Origin: Shewanellaceae bacterium
GTDB taxonomy: Bacteria; Pseudomonadota; Gammaproteobacteria; Enterobacterales; Shewanellaceae
Length of the DNA: 14,856 nucleotides
Direction of reading: 5' to 3'
Assembly (NCBI GenBank): GCA_016779685.1
Contig: JADHND010000018.1
Coordinates: 1 to 14,856 of the forward strand
Below the pieces are notes generated by a model, which was not told the DNA's origin, searched no databases, and worked only from the letters and a program-made list of their open reading frames with translations. The position numbers and the translations under genes are program-made. Positions 5,474-12,828 of this stretch are shown in pieces; position 1 is the stretch's first letter, and each line of letters opens with the position of its first letter.

Positions 5474-6670
5474 ATGGGGGCAGTTGCAGATAATGATGTG
5501 GTCATATTGACTGCACACCGAACAGCCATGGGCGCTTTTATGGGGCAATTGGCTTCGGAAAGCGCACCAACCATGGCGGGGCATGTGATTCGGCACAGTA
5601 TGGCACCGTTTGCTGCGTCAGCAATGGAGATAGACGAAGTGCTGATGGGGTGTGTGTTGCCTGCTGGCGTAGGTCAAGCACCGGCTCGACAGGCTTGTTT
5701 AAAAGCCGGCTTAGCGGAACATATCGGTGCTACTACCATCAACAAGGTGTGTGGTTCGGGTATGAAGAGCGTGATGCTAGGCGTGCAGGCGATTCGAGCA
5801 GGCGCTCGGATGGTGATAGCAGGAGGCATGGAAAGCATGAGCCAAGCCCCTTATTTACTCAACCAATCCCGTGCTGGTTATCGCATCGGTCATCATTCTG
5901 TGTTGGATCATATGTTTGTTGATGGCTTGGAAGATGCTCACACGGGACGCTCAATGGGATCCTTCGCTGAAGCGACGGCGCAAGCGCAGGGGCTCACCCG
6001 TGAAGCCCAAGATGCGTTTGCGGTGCAGTCGTTAACCCGAGCTAAGCAAGCCATTGATGATGGTGCTTTTCAAGATGAAATTGTCCCGCAGACCTTAGCA
6101 ACCAAACAAGGTGAGCAGTTGATTCATATCGATGAACCTGCTCTCAAAGCGCGACTGGATAAAATTCCACATTTAAAGCCAGCGTTTGCCGCCGACGGTA
6201 CAATCACCGCCGCCAATGCCAGTTCGATTGCGGATGGAGCCGCGGTGTTGATCTTGGCACAAGCGGGTGTTGCACGAAAACTTAAATTGCCGTGGTTAGC
6301 GGTGGTTCGAGGGCAAACCACGTTTGCGCATGCGCCAGCCGAGTTTACCACCGCCCCTGTAGGAGCGATGACAGCGTTGTTGGATCAAGTGGGCTGGTCG
6401 GCCGCCGCAGTCGATCTATATGAAATCAATGAAGCTTTTGCTATGGTGACGATGCTGGCGATGCAAGCGCTTAAATTGGCGCCTGAGCAGGTCAACATTC
6501 GAGGTGGGGCTTGCGCTTTAGGTCATCCGATTGGGTGTAGTGGTGCGCGCATTTTAGTGACGTTGATTCACGCATTGAGGCAAACCAAGGCTCAGAAAGG
6601 CATTGCCTCTCTTTGCATCGGTGGCGGTGAGGCCACGGCGGTTGCTCTTGAAATTTGTGATCATAGCTAA
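5474..6670 (+). CDS. Thiolase (acetyl-CoA C-acyltransferase/acetyltransferase)
   Basis: 398 residues, typical for thiolases (about 393). It makes or cleaves a 3-ketoacyl-CoA. Catalytic residues are in place: Cys93 in NKVCGSGMKSV, the NEAFA motif (319-323), His351 in GGACALGHPIG and Cys381 in CIGGGEA; spacing matches the Zoogloea acetoacetyl-CoA thiolase (Cys89, His348, Cys378). The sequence is most like the biosynthetic/acetoacetyl-CoA type, but chain-length preference cannot be read directly. The ATG at 5474 is chosen because AAGGAG (5462-5467) lies 6 bases before it; an upstream in-frame ATG at 5414 would add 20 residues unlike the family. It is first in an operon with the acyl-CoA dehydrogenase, whose ribosome binding site overlaps its stop. 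Confidence 0.93.
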   Translation: MGAVADNDVVILTAHRTAMGAFMGQLASESAPTMAGHVIRHSMAPFAASAMEIDEVLMGCVLPAGVGQAPARQACLKAGLAEHIGATTINKVCGSGMKSVMLGVQAIRAGARMVIAGGMESMSQAPYLLNQSRAGYRIGHHSVLDHMFVDGLEDAHTGRSMGSFAEATAQAQGLTREAQDAFAVQSLTRAKQAIDDGAFQDEIVPQTLATKQGEQLIHIDEPALKARLDKIPHLKPAFAADGTITAANASSIADGAAVLILAQAGVARKLKLPWLAVVRGQTTFAHAPAEFTTAPVGAMTALLDQVGWSAAAVDLYEINEAFAMVTMLAMQALKLAPEQVNIRGGACALGHPIGCSGARILVTLIHALRQTKAQKGIASLCIGGGEATAVALEICDHS

Positions 6671-6681
6671 GGATTATTGAG

Positions 6682-7827
6682 ATGGATTTTCAACCAACAC
6701 CCGAACAACTTGACTACATTGGCTTAGCCACTAAATTTTGTCAGACTGAACTGGAACCGCATGCGGCACAATGGGATAAAATGCATTACTTTCCAGAGGA
6801 TGTGATCAAGCGTGCTGGGCAACTGGGTTTTTGCTCATTGTATACGGATGCCCAGTATGGTGGTATGGGGTTATCACGCCTTGACTCGGTACTGATTTTT
6901 GAAACCCTGGCCAGAGGCTGCACAGCCACCACGGCCATGTTGACGATTCACAATATGGTGACTTGGCTGGTGACCACGTATGGCCAAGCTGACTTTGTGC
7001 AAGCATGGGCACCGACGTTGGTAACCGGACAAACATTGGCTTCTTATTGTCTAACGGAACCCCATGCAGGCAGTGACGCAGCGGCGCTCACGACCTTGGC
7101 TGAGCGTTGTGACGATGGGTACCGCTTAAGTGGCTCCAAAGCGTTTATTTCAGGGGCGGGTGCAACGGACTTATTGGTGGTGATTGCGCGCACCTCAGCG
7201 GATGCTTATGTTGCGCTGGCGGTTCCAGCGAACACCCCTGGCGTCTCGTATGGTCAGCTCGAACAAAAAATGGGTTGGCTCTCGCAGCCGACGCGCACCG
7301 TCCATTTTGATGATGTTCGCCTGCCACGGTATCATCGATTGGCAGAGGAAGGCAAAGGGTTTCAACTGGCGATGAATGCGCTCAACGGTGGCCGGTTAAA
7401 CATAGCAGCTTGTTCTTTGGGCACCGCCCAAGCCGCTTTAGAGCAGACGCAGCATTATGTGTTAGAGCGCCAGCAATTTAAGCGATCGCTGGGAGATTTT
7501 CAAAGCGTGCAATTTAAATTTGCGGATATGGTCACTGAGCTTAGCGCAGCACGACAATTGCTGTACTATGCAGCATGGAAATTGGATCACGACACCCCAG
7601 ATAAAGCTGCGTTTTGCGCTATGGCCAAACGTTACGTGACCGACATTGGCTTTGAAGTGTGCAATGCCGCGTTGCAACTACATGGTGGGTATGGTTATTT
7701 AAAAGATTATCCATTCGAGCGCTATGTACGAGATACTCGGGTGCATCAAATTCTTGAGGGTACCAATGAGATTATGCGTTTGATTATTGCTAAATATTGG
7801 TTGCAAAACCATCGTTTTGTAGGCTAG
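6682..7827 (+). CDS. Acyl-CoA dehydrogenase, isobutyryl-CoA dehydrogenase-like
   Basis: 381 residues. FAD-dependent dehydrogenase that introduces an alpha,beta double bond into an acyl-CoA and passes electrons to ETF. Family marks include YCLTEPHAGSDAA, GSKAFISGAGATDL, the dimer/FAD segment LQLHGGYGYLKDYPFERYVRD, and the catalytic Glu359 in ILEGTNEIMR. The stretch LNGGRLNIAACSLG together with CNAALQLHGGYGYLKDY and RVHQILEGTNEIMR closely resembles, from memory, mammalian ACAD8 (isobutyryl-CoA dehydrogenase of valine breakdown). AAGGA (6669-6673) overlaps the thiolase stop, and the next gene starts 4 bases after its own stop. The 3-hydroxyisobutyryl-CoA-hydrolase-like neighbour supports a valine role. 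Substrate assignment is inference. Confidence 0.9.
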   Translation: MDFQPTPEQLDYIGLATKFCQTELEPHAAQWDKMHYFPEDVIKRAGQLGFCSLYTDAQYGGMGLSRLDSVLIFETLARGCTATTAMLTIHNMVTWLVTTYGQADFVQAWAPTLVTGQTLASYCLTEPHAGSDAAALTTLAERCDDGYRLSGSKAFISGAGATDLLVVIARTSADAYVALAVPANTPGVSYGQLEQKMGWLSQPTRTVHFDDVRLPRYHRLAEEGKGFQLAMNALNGGRLNIAACSLGTAQAALEQTQHYVLERQQFKRSLGDFQSVQFKFADMVTELSAARQLLYYAAWKLDHDTPDKAAFCAMAKRYVTDIGFEVCNAALQLHGGYGYLKDYPFERYVRDTRVHQILEGTNEIMRLIIAKYWLQNHRFVG

Positions 7828-7831
7828 ACGA

Positions 7832-8965
7832 ATGAATAAATCCACGGTGGTGTCACCGATTGTATTTGAAACTTGGCCGACAAGCCATGGTAAGCTCATT
7901 GGCTATGTTTGTTTAAATCTGCCCCAGCAGTTAAATGCCCTATCCTTGACTATGATTGATCGTTTGCTGCAGCAGCTACAGCGGTGGCAAGTCGACGACG
8001 ATCTGGTATGCGTGGTCTTCGATGGTGCTGGCGAAAAAGCCTTTTGCGCTGGTGGGGATGTACGAAAATTATATGCTGAAGGTTTATTAACTCCTCAAGC
8101 AATCAATGAATATGTCACGCATTTTTTTCAGCAAGAATATGAACTCGACCACTTAATTCACCATTTTACGAAACCTATTTTGGTTTGGGGTGATGGCATT
8201 GTTATGGGGGGCGGCTTAGGATTGATGGCTGGCGCTAGCCATCGGATCGTAACGGAAACCACCCGCCTATCGATGCCTGAAATAACCATTGGTTTGTATC
8301 CGGATGTGGGTGCTGGTTATTTTCTCAATCAAATGCCCATACCGTTAGGTCTCTTTCTGGGGCTGACAGCCTACGTTCTTAATGGCGCTGAAGCTGTTTA
8401 TGTTGGTTTAGCCGATTGTATCACCACACAAGATCAAAAGAAGCATCTATTTGCCCAACTCAAACAGCTGGCTTGGCAAGTACCGGGGACGGTGGCGAAC
8501 CACATTTGTTTAACCACTTGTTTGGATCAGTTGCCAGCGCCCCCGTTACTGCATTGCGATGTACAGACACATCAGGCTGAGTTGACGCGTCTGCTAGCAC
8601 CGGATAGCTTAGTTGAGGTTGAAAACAACGTGTCGGCTTGGCAGCCGAAAACGCCTTCTTTGATACAGGCTAAGACCACCTTGTTAGCTGGCTCACCGCT
8701 GTCTAAAGGGATCGTGTGGCAGCAACTCCATCCACCACGGCCGTTGAGTTTGGCTGAAGTGTTTCGACAAGAGCTGATCCTCTCAGTCAATTGTATTGCG
8801 TATGGTGATTTTATCGAGGGAGTACGTGCTTTGTTGATCGACAAAGATAAGAAGCCGATTTGGCAAGTGCCCACGGTTGCCGACATCACGGCACCCCAGA
8901 TAGCGCGCTTTTTCCAAGCGCCAGCAGCGTGGGGCGATCGGCATCCACTGGCTTATTTAGACTAG
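7832..8965 (+). CDS. 3-hydroxyisobutyryl-CoA hydrolase-like crotonase
   Basis: 377 residues, longer than plain enoyl-CoA hydratases (about 260) and right for the HIBCH/ECH_2 family. Crotonase motifs: oxyanion-hole AGGDV (73-77) and MGGGLG (125-130). The HIBCH-specific block is SMPEITIGLYPDVGAGYFL (147-165) with Glu150 and Asp158, and the tail DFIEGVRALLIDKDKKPIW (326-344) is a family hallmark. HIBCH releases 3-hydroxyisobutyrate from its CoA ester in valine catabolism; some bacterial members have been annotated as hydratases. It follows the acyl-CoA dehydrogenase by 4 bases with only a weak ribosome binding site, suggesting coupled translation. No terminator was recognised after it. Confidence 0.88.
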   Translation: MNKSTVVSPIVFETWPTSHGKLIGYVCLNLPQQLNALSLTMIDRLLQQLQRWQVDDDLVCVVFDGAGEKAFCAGGDVRKLYAEGLLTPQAINEYVTHFFQQEYELDHLIHHFTKPILVWGDGIVMGGGLGLMAGASHRIVTETTRLSMPEITIGLYPDVGAGYFLNQMPIPLGLFLGLTAYVLNGAEAVYVGLADCITTQDQKKHLFAQLKQLAWQVPGTVANHICLTTCLDQLPAPPLLHCDVQTHQAELTRLLAPDSLVEVENNVSAWQPKTPSLIQAKTTLLAGSPLSKGIVWQQLHPPRPLSLAEVFRQELILSVNCIAYGDFIEGVRALLIDKDKKPIWQVPTVADITAPQIARFFQAPAAWGDRHPLAYLD

Positions 8966-8990
8966 ATGGGGTAAAACCATTGTGGACGTT

Positions 8991-9018
8991 TGGACATCCC
9001 GCCAAGATGCGCTATGAT
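8991..9018 (+). promoter_or_regulatory. Promoter of the SDR gene
   Basis: TGGACA (8991-8996) and TATGAT (9013-9018) are each one base from consensus and are 16 bases apart. Transcription would start near 9025, about 45 bases before the ATG. This separates the SDR-yhdT-panF-tadA group from the upstream acyl-CoA operon, although read-through is possible because no terminator was seen. Confidence 0.6.
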
Positions 9019-9068
9019 ACGCCTCATTTTTAATAGGTCAATTCTTTCAATTCTTGACTGGAGTAAAT

Positions 9069-9827
9069 ATGAATTTAAACGACAGCGTGGTGGTGGTAAC
9101 AGGCGGTGCCAAAGGCATCGGTTATGCTATATGTGAGATGTTGGCACAAGCAGGGGCAAAAATTGCCATGGTTGATCGGGATGAAGCGCAGTTAGAACAG
9201 TCCGCATCGAATTTAAGTGCACTCACCGAAGTACAAGGTTATGCCGTTGATATTACCGATGAAGGCTTAGTTGAGGATACGTTTCAATATATTTTAGAAG
9301 ATTTTAAGCAAGTCAATGTGGTGATTAACAACGCTGGTGTCTTGCAAGATGGGTTGTTACTCAAACTACGAGAAGGCAAGTTGATTGATAAAATGTCATT
9401 GCAGCAGTTCAATGCGGTCATGGCTGTGAATGTCCAAGGCAGTTTTTTGTGTGGTCGAGAAGGGGCGTTGGCGATGATAGCCAGTCAGCAAACAGGCCTG
9501 ATCATCAATATGTCCAGCTTAGCCCGCCATGGCAATGTGGGGCAAACCAACTACGCTGCTTCGAAAGCGGCGGTGGCCAGCATGACGGTCGGGTGGGCTA
9601 AAGAACTAGCGCGCCACCAGATTCGTGCGGTTGCAATTGCCCCGGGGGTGATTGACACCGAGATGACCCGTCGAATGCCTGAAAAAGCCATGGCCAACAT
9701 TCAGGCAGCTATACCGTGTCAACGGTTAGGTCAAGCGAGTGAAATTGCGCAGACGGTCAAATTTGTGATTGAAAATGATTACATCAATGGTCGTATTATT
9801 GAAGTGGATGGTGGGTTAACGTTTTAA
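9069..9827 (+). CDS. FabG-like short-chain dehydrogenase/reductase
   Basis: 252 residues, a classical SDR. The Rossmann motif is TGGAKGIG (11-18), followed by NNAG (87-90), Asn121, catalytic Ser149, Tyr162 and Lys166 (YAASK), IAPGVIDTEM (190-199) and the C-terminal VDGG common in 3-ketoacyl reductases. An acidic residue after the second strand (VDRD, Asp36) suggests NAD(H) rather than NADP(H) preference. It is probably a 3-ketoacyl-CoA/ACP reductase or hydroxyacyl-CoA dehydrogenase. The insert LREGKLIDKMSLQQF is shared with FabG-like paralogues of pseudomonads that I recall. The ATG at 9069 is chosen over an in-frame TTG at 9054, since GGAG (9060-9063) precedes it. Its own promoter and the acyl-CoA genes upstream suggest a part in acyl-CoA metabolism, but fatty-acid synthesis cannot be excluded. 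Confidence 0.88.
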   Translation: MNLNDSVVVVTGGAKGIGYAICEMLAQAGAKIAMVDRDEAQLEQSASNLSALTEVQGYAVDITDEGLVEDTFQYILEDFKQVNVVINNAGVLQDGLLLKLREGKLIDKMSLQQFNAVMAVNVQGSFLCGREGALAMIASQQTGLIINMSSLARHGNVGQTNYAASKAAVASMTVGWAKELARHQIRAVAIAPGVIDTEMTRRMPEKAMANIQAAIPCQRLGQASEIAQTVKFVIENDYINGRIIEVDGGLTF

Positions 9828-9844
9828 CCTGCGTTCGTTGGTGC

Positions 9845-9864
9845 ACTTTGCGTTTGAACAAAGT
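9845..9864. repeat. Short inverted repeat between SDR and yhdT
   Basis: ACTTTG (9845-9850) and CAAAGT (9859-9864) flank an 8-base loop in the 47-base gap. No T run follows, so it is not an intrinsic terminator; it could be a weak RNA hairpin just upstream of the yhdT start. Confidence 0.3.
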
Positions 9865-9874
9865 CTGAGTTGTT

Positions 9875-10084
9875 ATGAATCCATTTAATTTGCAAAGCAC
9901 TGTAGGACAAAAAACTTGGTGGGGCGTATTCTTATACGGCTTGTTATGGCTGTCTGGTGTTTGGTTTTCGAAGTCCGAATGGGTGCTGTGGGGCCTCCCT
10001 CTTTGGTTTGTTCTAGCGGGTGTTTTGGCACCGGTTTGCTTGATGTTGTACGTGATATGGGTATTTCGAGGTCGTGATGATTGA
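9875..10084 (+). CDS. yhdT: YhdT family small membrane protein (DUF997)
   Basis: 69 residues with two hydrophobic segments (about 15-31 and 39-63) ending in the cytoplasmic tail FRGRDD. It resembles the DUF997/YhdT family, which is known almost only as the gene directly upstream of panF, as here. Its function is unknown; a role as an accessory or regulatory subunit of the transporter is inference from the persistent pairing. The last 8 bases overlap the panF start, so the two genes are translationally coupled. Only a weak purine stretch (TGAG) precedes the ATG. Confidence 0.85.
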   Translation: MNPFNLQSTVGQKTWWGVFLYGLLWLSGVWFSKSEWVLWGLPLWFVLAGVLAPVCLMLYVIWVFRGRDD

Positions 10085-11525
10085 GTCATGGTTGGCGTTG
10101 CTGGGTTATTTTGTGATCACGCTGGGGATGGCTCGTTGGTTGGCGTGGCGCGAGGGTGGGCAAGCACAAACGCCCGCGGCTTTTTACTTAGGTAATCGCT
10201 TTTTAAATGCACCTGCCTTAGCTTTAACCGTTGTAGCAACCTATGCGAGTGCCAGCACCTTTGTCGGCGGTCCAGGTGCGGCTTTCCATTACGGTTTAAG
10301 TTGGGTTTGGTTAGCGCTGATACAAATGCCGGTAGCGATGCTGACCATCGGGTTATTGGGGCAAAAGTTTTTGCAGACAAGACCACCACAGGTCGTGACC
10401 TTGGTGGGCTGGCTTGATCACCAATTTAAACACGCTGGGATTCGTTGGTTGGCCAGTGCTTCTATCTTGTGCGGCTTCATTGCGATGATGAGTGTGCAGC
10501 TCATCGGTGGCGCAAGAATGCTTGAAGGCGTGGTTGGTGTGCCTTATGGGGTTGGTTTAGGTGTCTTTGGGGGATTGGTTGCTTGTTATACGTATACGGG
10601 TGGCTTTCGTTCAGTGGTTCTTACGGATGTGTTTCAAGCGTGCTGTATGCTGGTGGGGATACTGCTCATTTTGGCTGGGTTGTTGGTTGATTTGGGGGGA
10701 CTGACAGCTGCTGTTGAAATACTGCAAATTCACCAACCAGTCTTGTTAACGCCCGACAGTGGTGGTCAAATTAGTTGGCCTTTTTTATTGTCTTTTTGGA
10801 TTTTAGTGGGCTTTGGTACTTTGGGGTTACCTCACACAGTGATGCGCCTCATGGTCATGCAGGACAGCCGCACTCAACAGCGTGCTATTATTTGGGGCAC
10901 GCTGCTAAGCTTCATATTTATTTTTGTACCGCACATGATTGGGGTACTGGGCCAAGCCTATGTGGTGCAACACGATGTGGAGCTCAGTGCACCAGACGAA
11001 ATTATGCCTTTTTTGATTGCTGCGCTCTTTGATCCTGTTACGGCTACCCTACTGATGGCCGCACCGTTAGCGGCGGTGCTGTCATCAGTGGATTCGATGT
11101 TGTTACAAACCAGTGCGACCCTGGTTCGTGATGTTCTCAAAACGCAAATTCCGATGTCAGCTACAACTGAGCTAAGATGTGCTAAATTGGCGATACTTGT
11201 TATCGCAATGATTGCTTTGCTGCTAGCATGGCAGCCACCTGCCATGCTGGTGTGGATGAATTTATTGGCGTTTGGAGCGCTACAAGCGGTTTTCCTATGG
11301 CCGGTGGTGTTGTCCTGTTGGTTGGATATCAAGGCGACTGCGGTCTTTCAAGCCATGGTGCTGGGTCTATCCTCGTACCTACTGTTGGCCTATATGGATT
11401 GGCGGCCGGGGCAGATGCATCCCATTGTGCTGAGTTTATGTATTTCAGGATTACCTATCGCTTGGGATGGTATCAAGCTGTATTGGGAACAAAAGAAGTG
11501 GAGACGAACCTATGGGACAAGATAA
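10077..11525 (+). CDS. panF: Sodium/pantothenate symporter
   Basis: 482 residues, matching E. coli PanF (about 483). Member of the sodium:solute symporter family with around 13 membrane segments; it imports pantothenate, the coenzyme A precursor, with Na+. The segment YASASTFVGGPGAAFHYGLSW (56-76) is the PanF-type substrate/sodium region, followed by YTYTGGFRSVVLTDVFQ, the common SSS motif, and LPHTVMRLMVMQD. The ATG at 10077 is chosen over the GTG three bases earlier because GAGG (10068-10071) is then 5 bases upstream. It overlaps yhdT by 8 bases and tadA by 14. A link to nearby CoA-ester metabolism is attractive, but pantothenate uptake is a general need. Confidence 0.92.
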   Translation: MIESWLALLGYFVITLGMARWLAWREGGQAQTPAAFYLGNRFLNAPALALTVVATYASASTFVGGPGAAFHYGLSWVWLALIQMPVAMLTIGLLGQKFLQTRPPQVVTLVGWLDHQFKHAGIRWLASASILCGFIAMMSVQLIGGARMLEGVVGVPYGVGLGVFGGLVACYTYTGGFRSVVLTDVFQACCMLVGILLILAGLLVDLGGLTAAVEILQIHQPVLLTPDSGGQISWPFLLSFWILVGFGTLGLPHTVMRLMVMQDSRTQQRAIIWGTLLSFIFIFVPHMIGVLGQAYVVQHDVELSAPDEIMPFLIAALFDPVTATLLMAAPLAAVLSSVDSMLLQTSATLVRDVLKTQIPMSATTELRCAKLAILVIAMIALLLAWQPPAMLVWMNLLAFGALQAVFLWPVVLSCWLDIKATAVFQAMVLGLSSYLLLAYMDWRPGQMHPIVLSLCISGLPIAWDGIKLYWEQKKWRRTYGTR

Positions 11526-12018
11526 TTTAACGGCTCAAGATGAGCATTGGATGCAGCAAGCACTCCAGGTGGCTACGTTAGCTAAAGCTGCCGATGAAGT
11601 GCCTGTTGGAGCCGTGTTGGTGCAAAACAATCAGTTGATAGCAACAGGTCAAAATAGCATGATTTCGACGCATGATCCCTCAGCCCATGCGGAAATAAAT
11701 TGTTTACGCGCCGCCGGCCAAGCTCTTAAAAATTATCGATTAACCCAGTCCACGTTGTACGTGACCTTAGAGCCTTGCGCCATGTGTGCCGCCGCTATTA
11801 TTCATGCCCGTGTGGAGCGCGTGGTGTTCGGTGCGTTTGACCTCAAAACAGGTGCGGGGGGCAGCGTGATGAATATATTGGAGCATCCACAATTAAATCA
11901 TCAGGTTCAAATCACGGCAGGTGTGCTAGAAGCAGAATGTAAATCAATCTTACAACAGTTTTTTCAAGAGAAGCGGCAAGCCAAAAAAGCGCTGGCGTAT
12001 CGAGATCCACCGCGCTAA
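11512..12018 (+). CDS. tadA: tRNA-specific adenosine deaminase
   Basis: 168 residues, the usual size. TadA converts A34 to inosine in tRNA-Arg(ACG), an essential step for decoding CGN codons. Zinc ligands are His59 in HAEIN and Cys89 and Cys92 in PCAMC, with Glu61 as proton shuttle. Other family marks are DEVPVGAVLV (28-37), GQNSMISTHDPSAHAE (46-61), and FGAFDLKTGAGGS (106-118). The ATG at 11512 is preceded by GGAG (11500-11503) and matches the family N-terminus; an in-frame upstream start at 11467 would add 15 unrelated residues. The start lies inside panF, 14 bases before its stop. In E. coli tadA is convergent with mltF; here the same orientation is kept, with extra minus-strand genes between. 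Confidence 0.95.
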   Translation: MGQDNLTAQDEHWMQQALQVATLAKAADEVPVGAVLVQNNQLIATGQNSMISTHDPSAHAEINCLRAAGQALKNYRLTQSTLYVTLEPCAMCAAAIIHARVERVVFGAFDLKTGAGGSVMNILEHPQLNHQVQITAGVLEAECKSILQQFFQEKRQAKKALAYRDPPR

Positions 12019-12155
12019 GATTTTGGTTCAGATTCGTCCGACAAGGTTCGAAAATACTGAAACAAGCGGTGGCGTTGTTTGATGCGGGTGAGTACCCGTT
12101 TGTGCATTTGACGTCGTTGAATGGTCATTTTATGACCATTTTTATATTTTCGCAT
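12015..12155 (-). CDS. Possible small basic protein (46 residues)
   Basis: An open frame that standard size cut-offs miss. Reading on the minus strand from ATG at 12155-12153 to TAG at 12017-12015, it gives 46 residues. It begins MRKYKNGHKM, has a very basic middle (RRQMHKRVLTRIKQRHR) and ends in a short acidic patch (SDESEPKS). AAGGA at 12166-12162 lies 6 bases before the ATG, an excellent ribosome binding site. It starts 28 bases after the stop of the outer-membrane protein gene on the same strand, so it could be the last gene of that operon. It overlaps the last 4 bases of tadA tail to tail, and the tadA terminator hairpin lies inside its 5' part. No family recognised; nucleic-acid or ribosome binding would be a guess from charge. 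The frame could be fortuitous. Confidence 0.4.
   Translation of the reverse strand: MRKYKNGHKMTIQRRQMHKRVLTRIKQRHRLFQYFRTLSDESEPKS
12120..12150 (+). terminator. Rho-independent terminator of tadA
   Basis: AATGGTCAT (12120-12128) and ATGACCATT (12132-12140) form a perfect 9-bp stem with a TTT loop, followed by a T-rich tail (12139-12150, interrupted by two A). It lies about 100 bases after the tadA stop, inside the small minus-strand ORF. No T run follows in the minus direction, so it should not end transcription of the opposite genes. Confidence 0.8.
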
Positions 12156-12183
12156 TTTGCATCCTTGGGAGAGCTGACGAAGG

Positions 12184-12828
12184 TTACCAGTGATACTCTA
12201 CCGCGAAACTGGCGTCGGTAAAACGGACTTTGGTTTCTAGTGTAGAGTGGGTATTCACTGCCTGAGAAGCATAGCTAGTTGGTATCATCCAATCGCCTTT
12301 GACATGAATATGCCAAGTTGGACTGAGTTGATAATTAAGGCTCGCATGAGCACCATAAAGCCAAAACTGCTGTGCGTAGCTGACATCACGATTAAGCATG
12401 ACGATATACACCTGTTCTTTGTAACGGTAATGGTTGGCATTGATCCCCACATCCAGCGTTAACGCTTGCCATATGGGTAATTGTAGCGCAATCGATTGTT
12501 TACTGTAAAACGTTAAATCATTCGTCTGCTGGTAGATGATCTTTTGGTTGATTTTTTTATAGTGGACAGATTGGTATAGACCTCGCCCTATTTCTAAACT
12601 TATTTTGAAGCCTATCCAATTAGGTTGCGTTGGCCACCGATAGCCCCCACCCACACCCAGTAATTGATTTTTCTGGGGTAGTGCAGCTTGAGAAAAAGCA
12701 TAAGCTTCATCAAAAACCTGATAATATTCCGTGAAATTTTGGCCGGTACTCACATACAAAAAAGTCTGTGACTTTGCGGACGTACTCCATAGCAATAGCA
12801 ATAGCAATATGCTGAGCGTTTTATTCAC
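12184..12828 (-). CDS. Putative outer-membrane beta-barrel protein, family not recognised
   Basis: 214 residues. The N-terminus is a signal peptide (MNKTL, a run of Leu, then STSAKS before Gln at about residue 21). The mature part has alternating strands rich in Tyr, Trp and Phe (for instance LLGVGGGYRW, WIGFKISLEIGRGLY, LYGAHASLNYQLSPTW) and ends in ASFAVEYHW, with the terminal aromatic expected of an outer-membrane barrel. The size suggests 8 to 10 strands. The start is GTG: GTGA overlaps the TGA stop of the upstream hydrolase gene by 4 bases, and GGGGA (12840-12836) lies 7 bases before it. Translational coupling with the hydrolase implies a joint function at the envelope, but which one is unknown. 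Confidence 0.7.
   Translation of the reverse strand: MNKTLSILLLLLLWSTSAKSQTFLYVSTGQNFTEYYQVFDEAYAFSQAALPQKNQLLGVGGGYRWPTQPNWIGFKISLEIGRGLYQSVHYKKINQKIIYQQTNDLTFYSKQSIALQLPIWQALTLDVGINANHYRYKEQVYIVMLNRDVSYAQQFWLYGAHASLNYQLSPTWHIHVKGDWMIPTSYASQAVNTHSTLETKVRFTDASFAVEYHW

Noticed and set aside
8966..8990. Weak stem ATGG/CCAT after the HIBCH-like gene as a terminator
   Set aside because: Only four base pairs and no T run follow it.
9796..10089. 97-codon minus-strand frame across the SDR-yhdT gap
   Set aside because: Opposite yhdT, which has membrane segments and a conserved position before panF; the minus frame shows no recognisable domain and no ribosome binding site.
10958..11332. 124-codon open frame on the minus strand opposite panF
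   Set aside because: Antisense to the panF membrane segments; low-complexity Ala/Ser/Thr content reflects the complement of hydrophobic codons.
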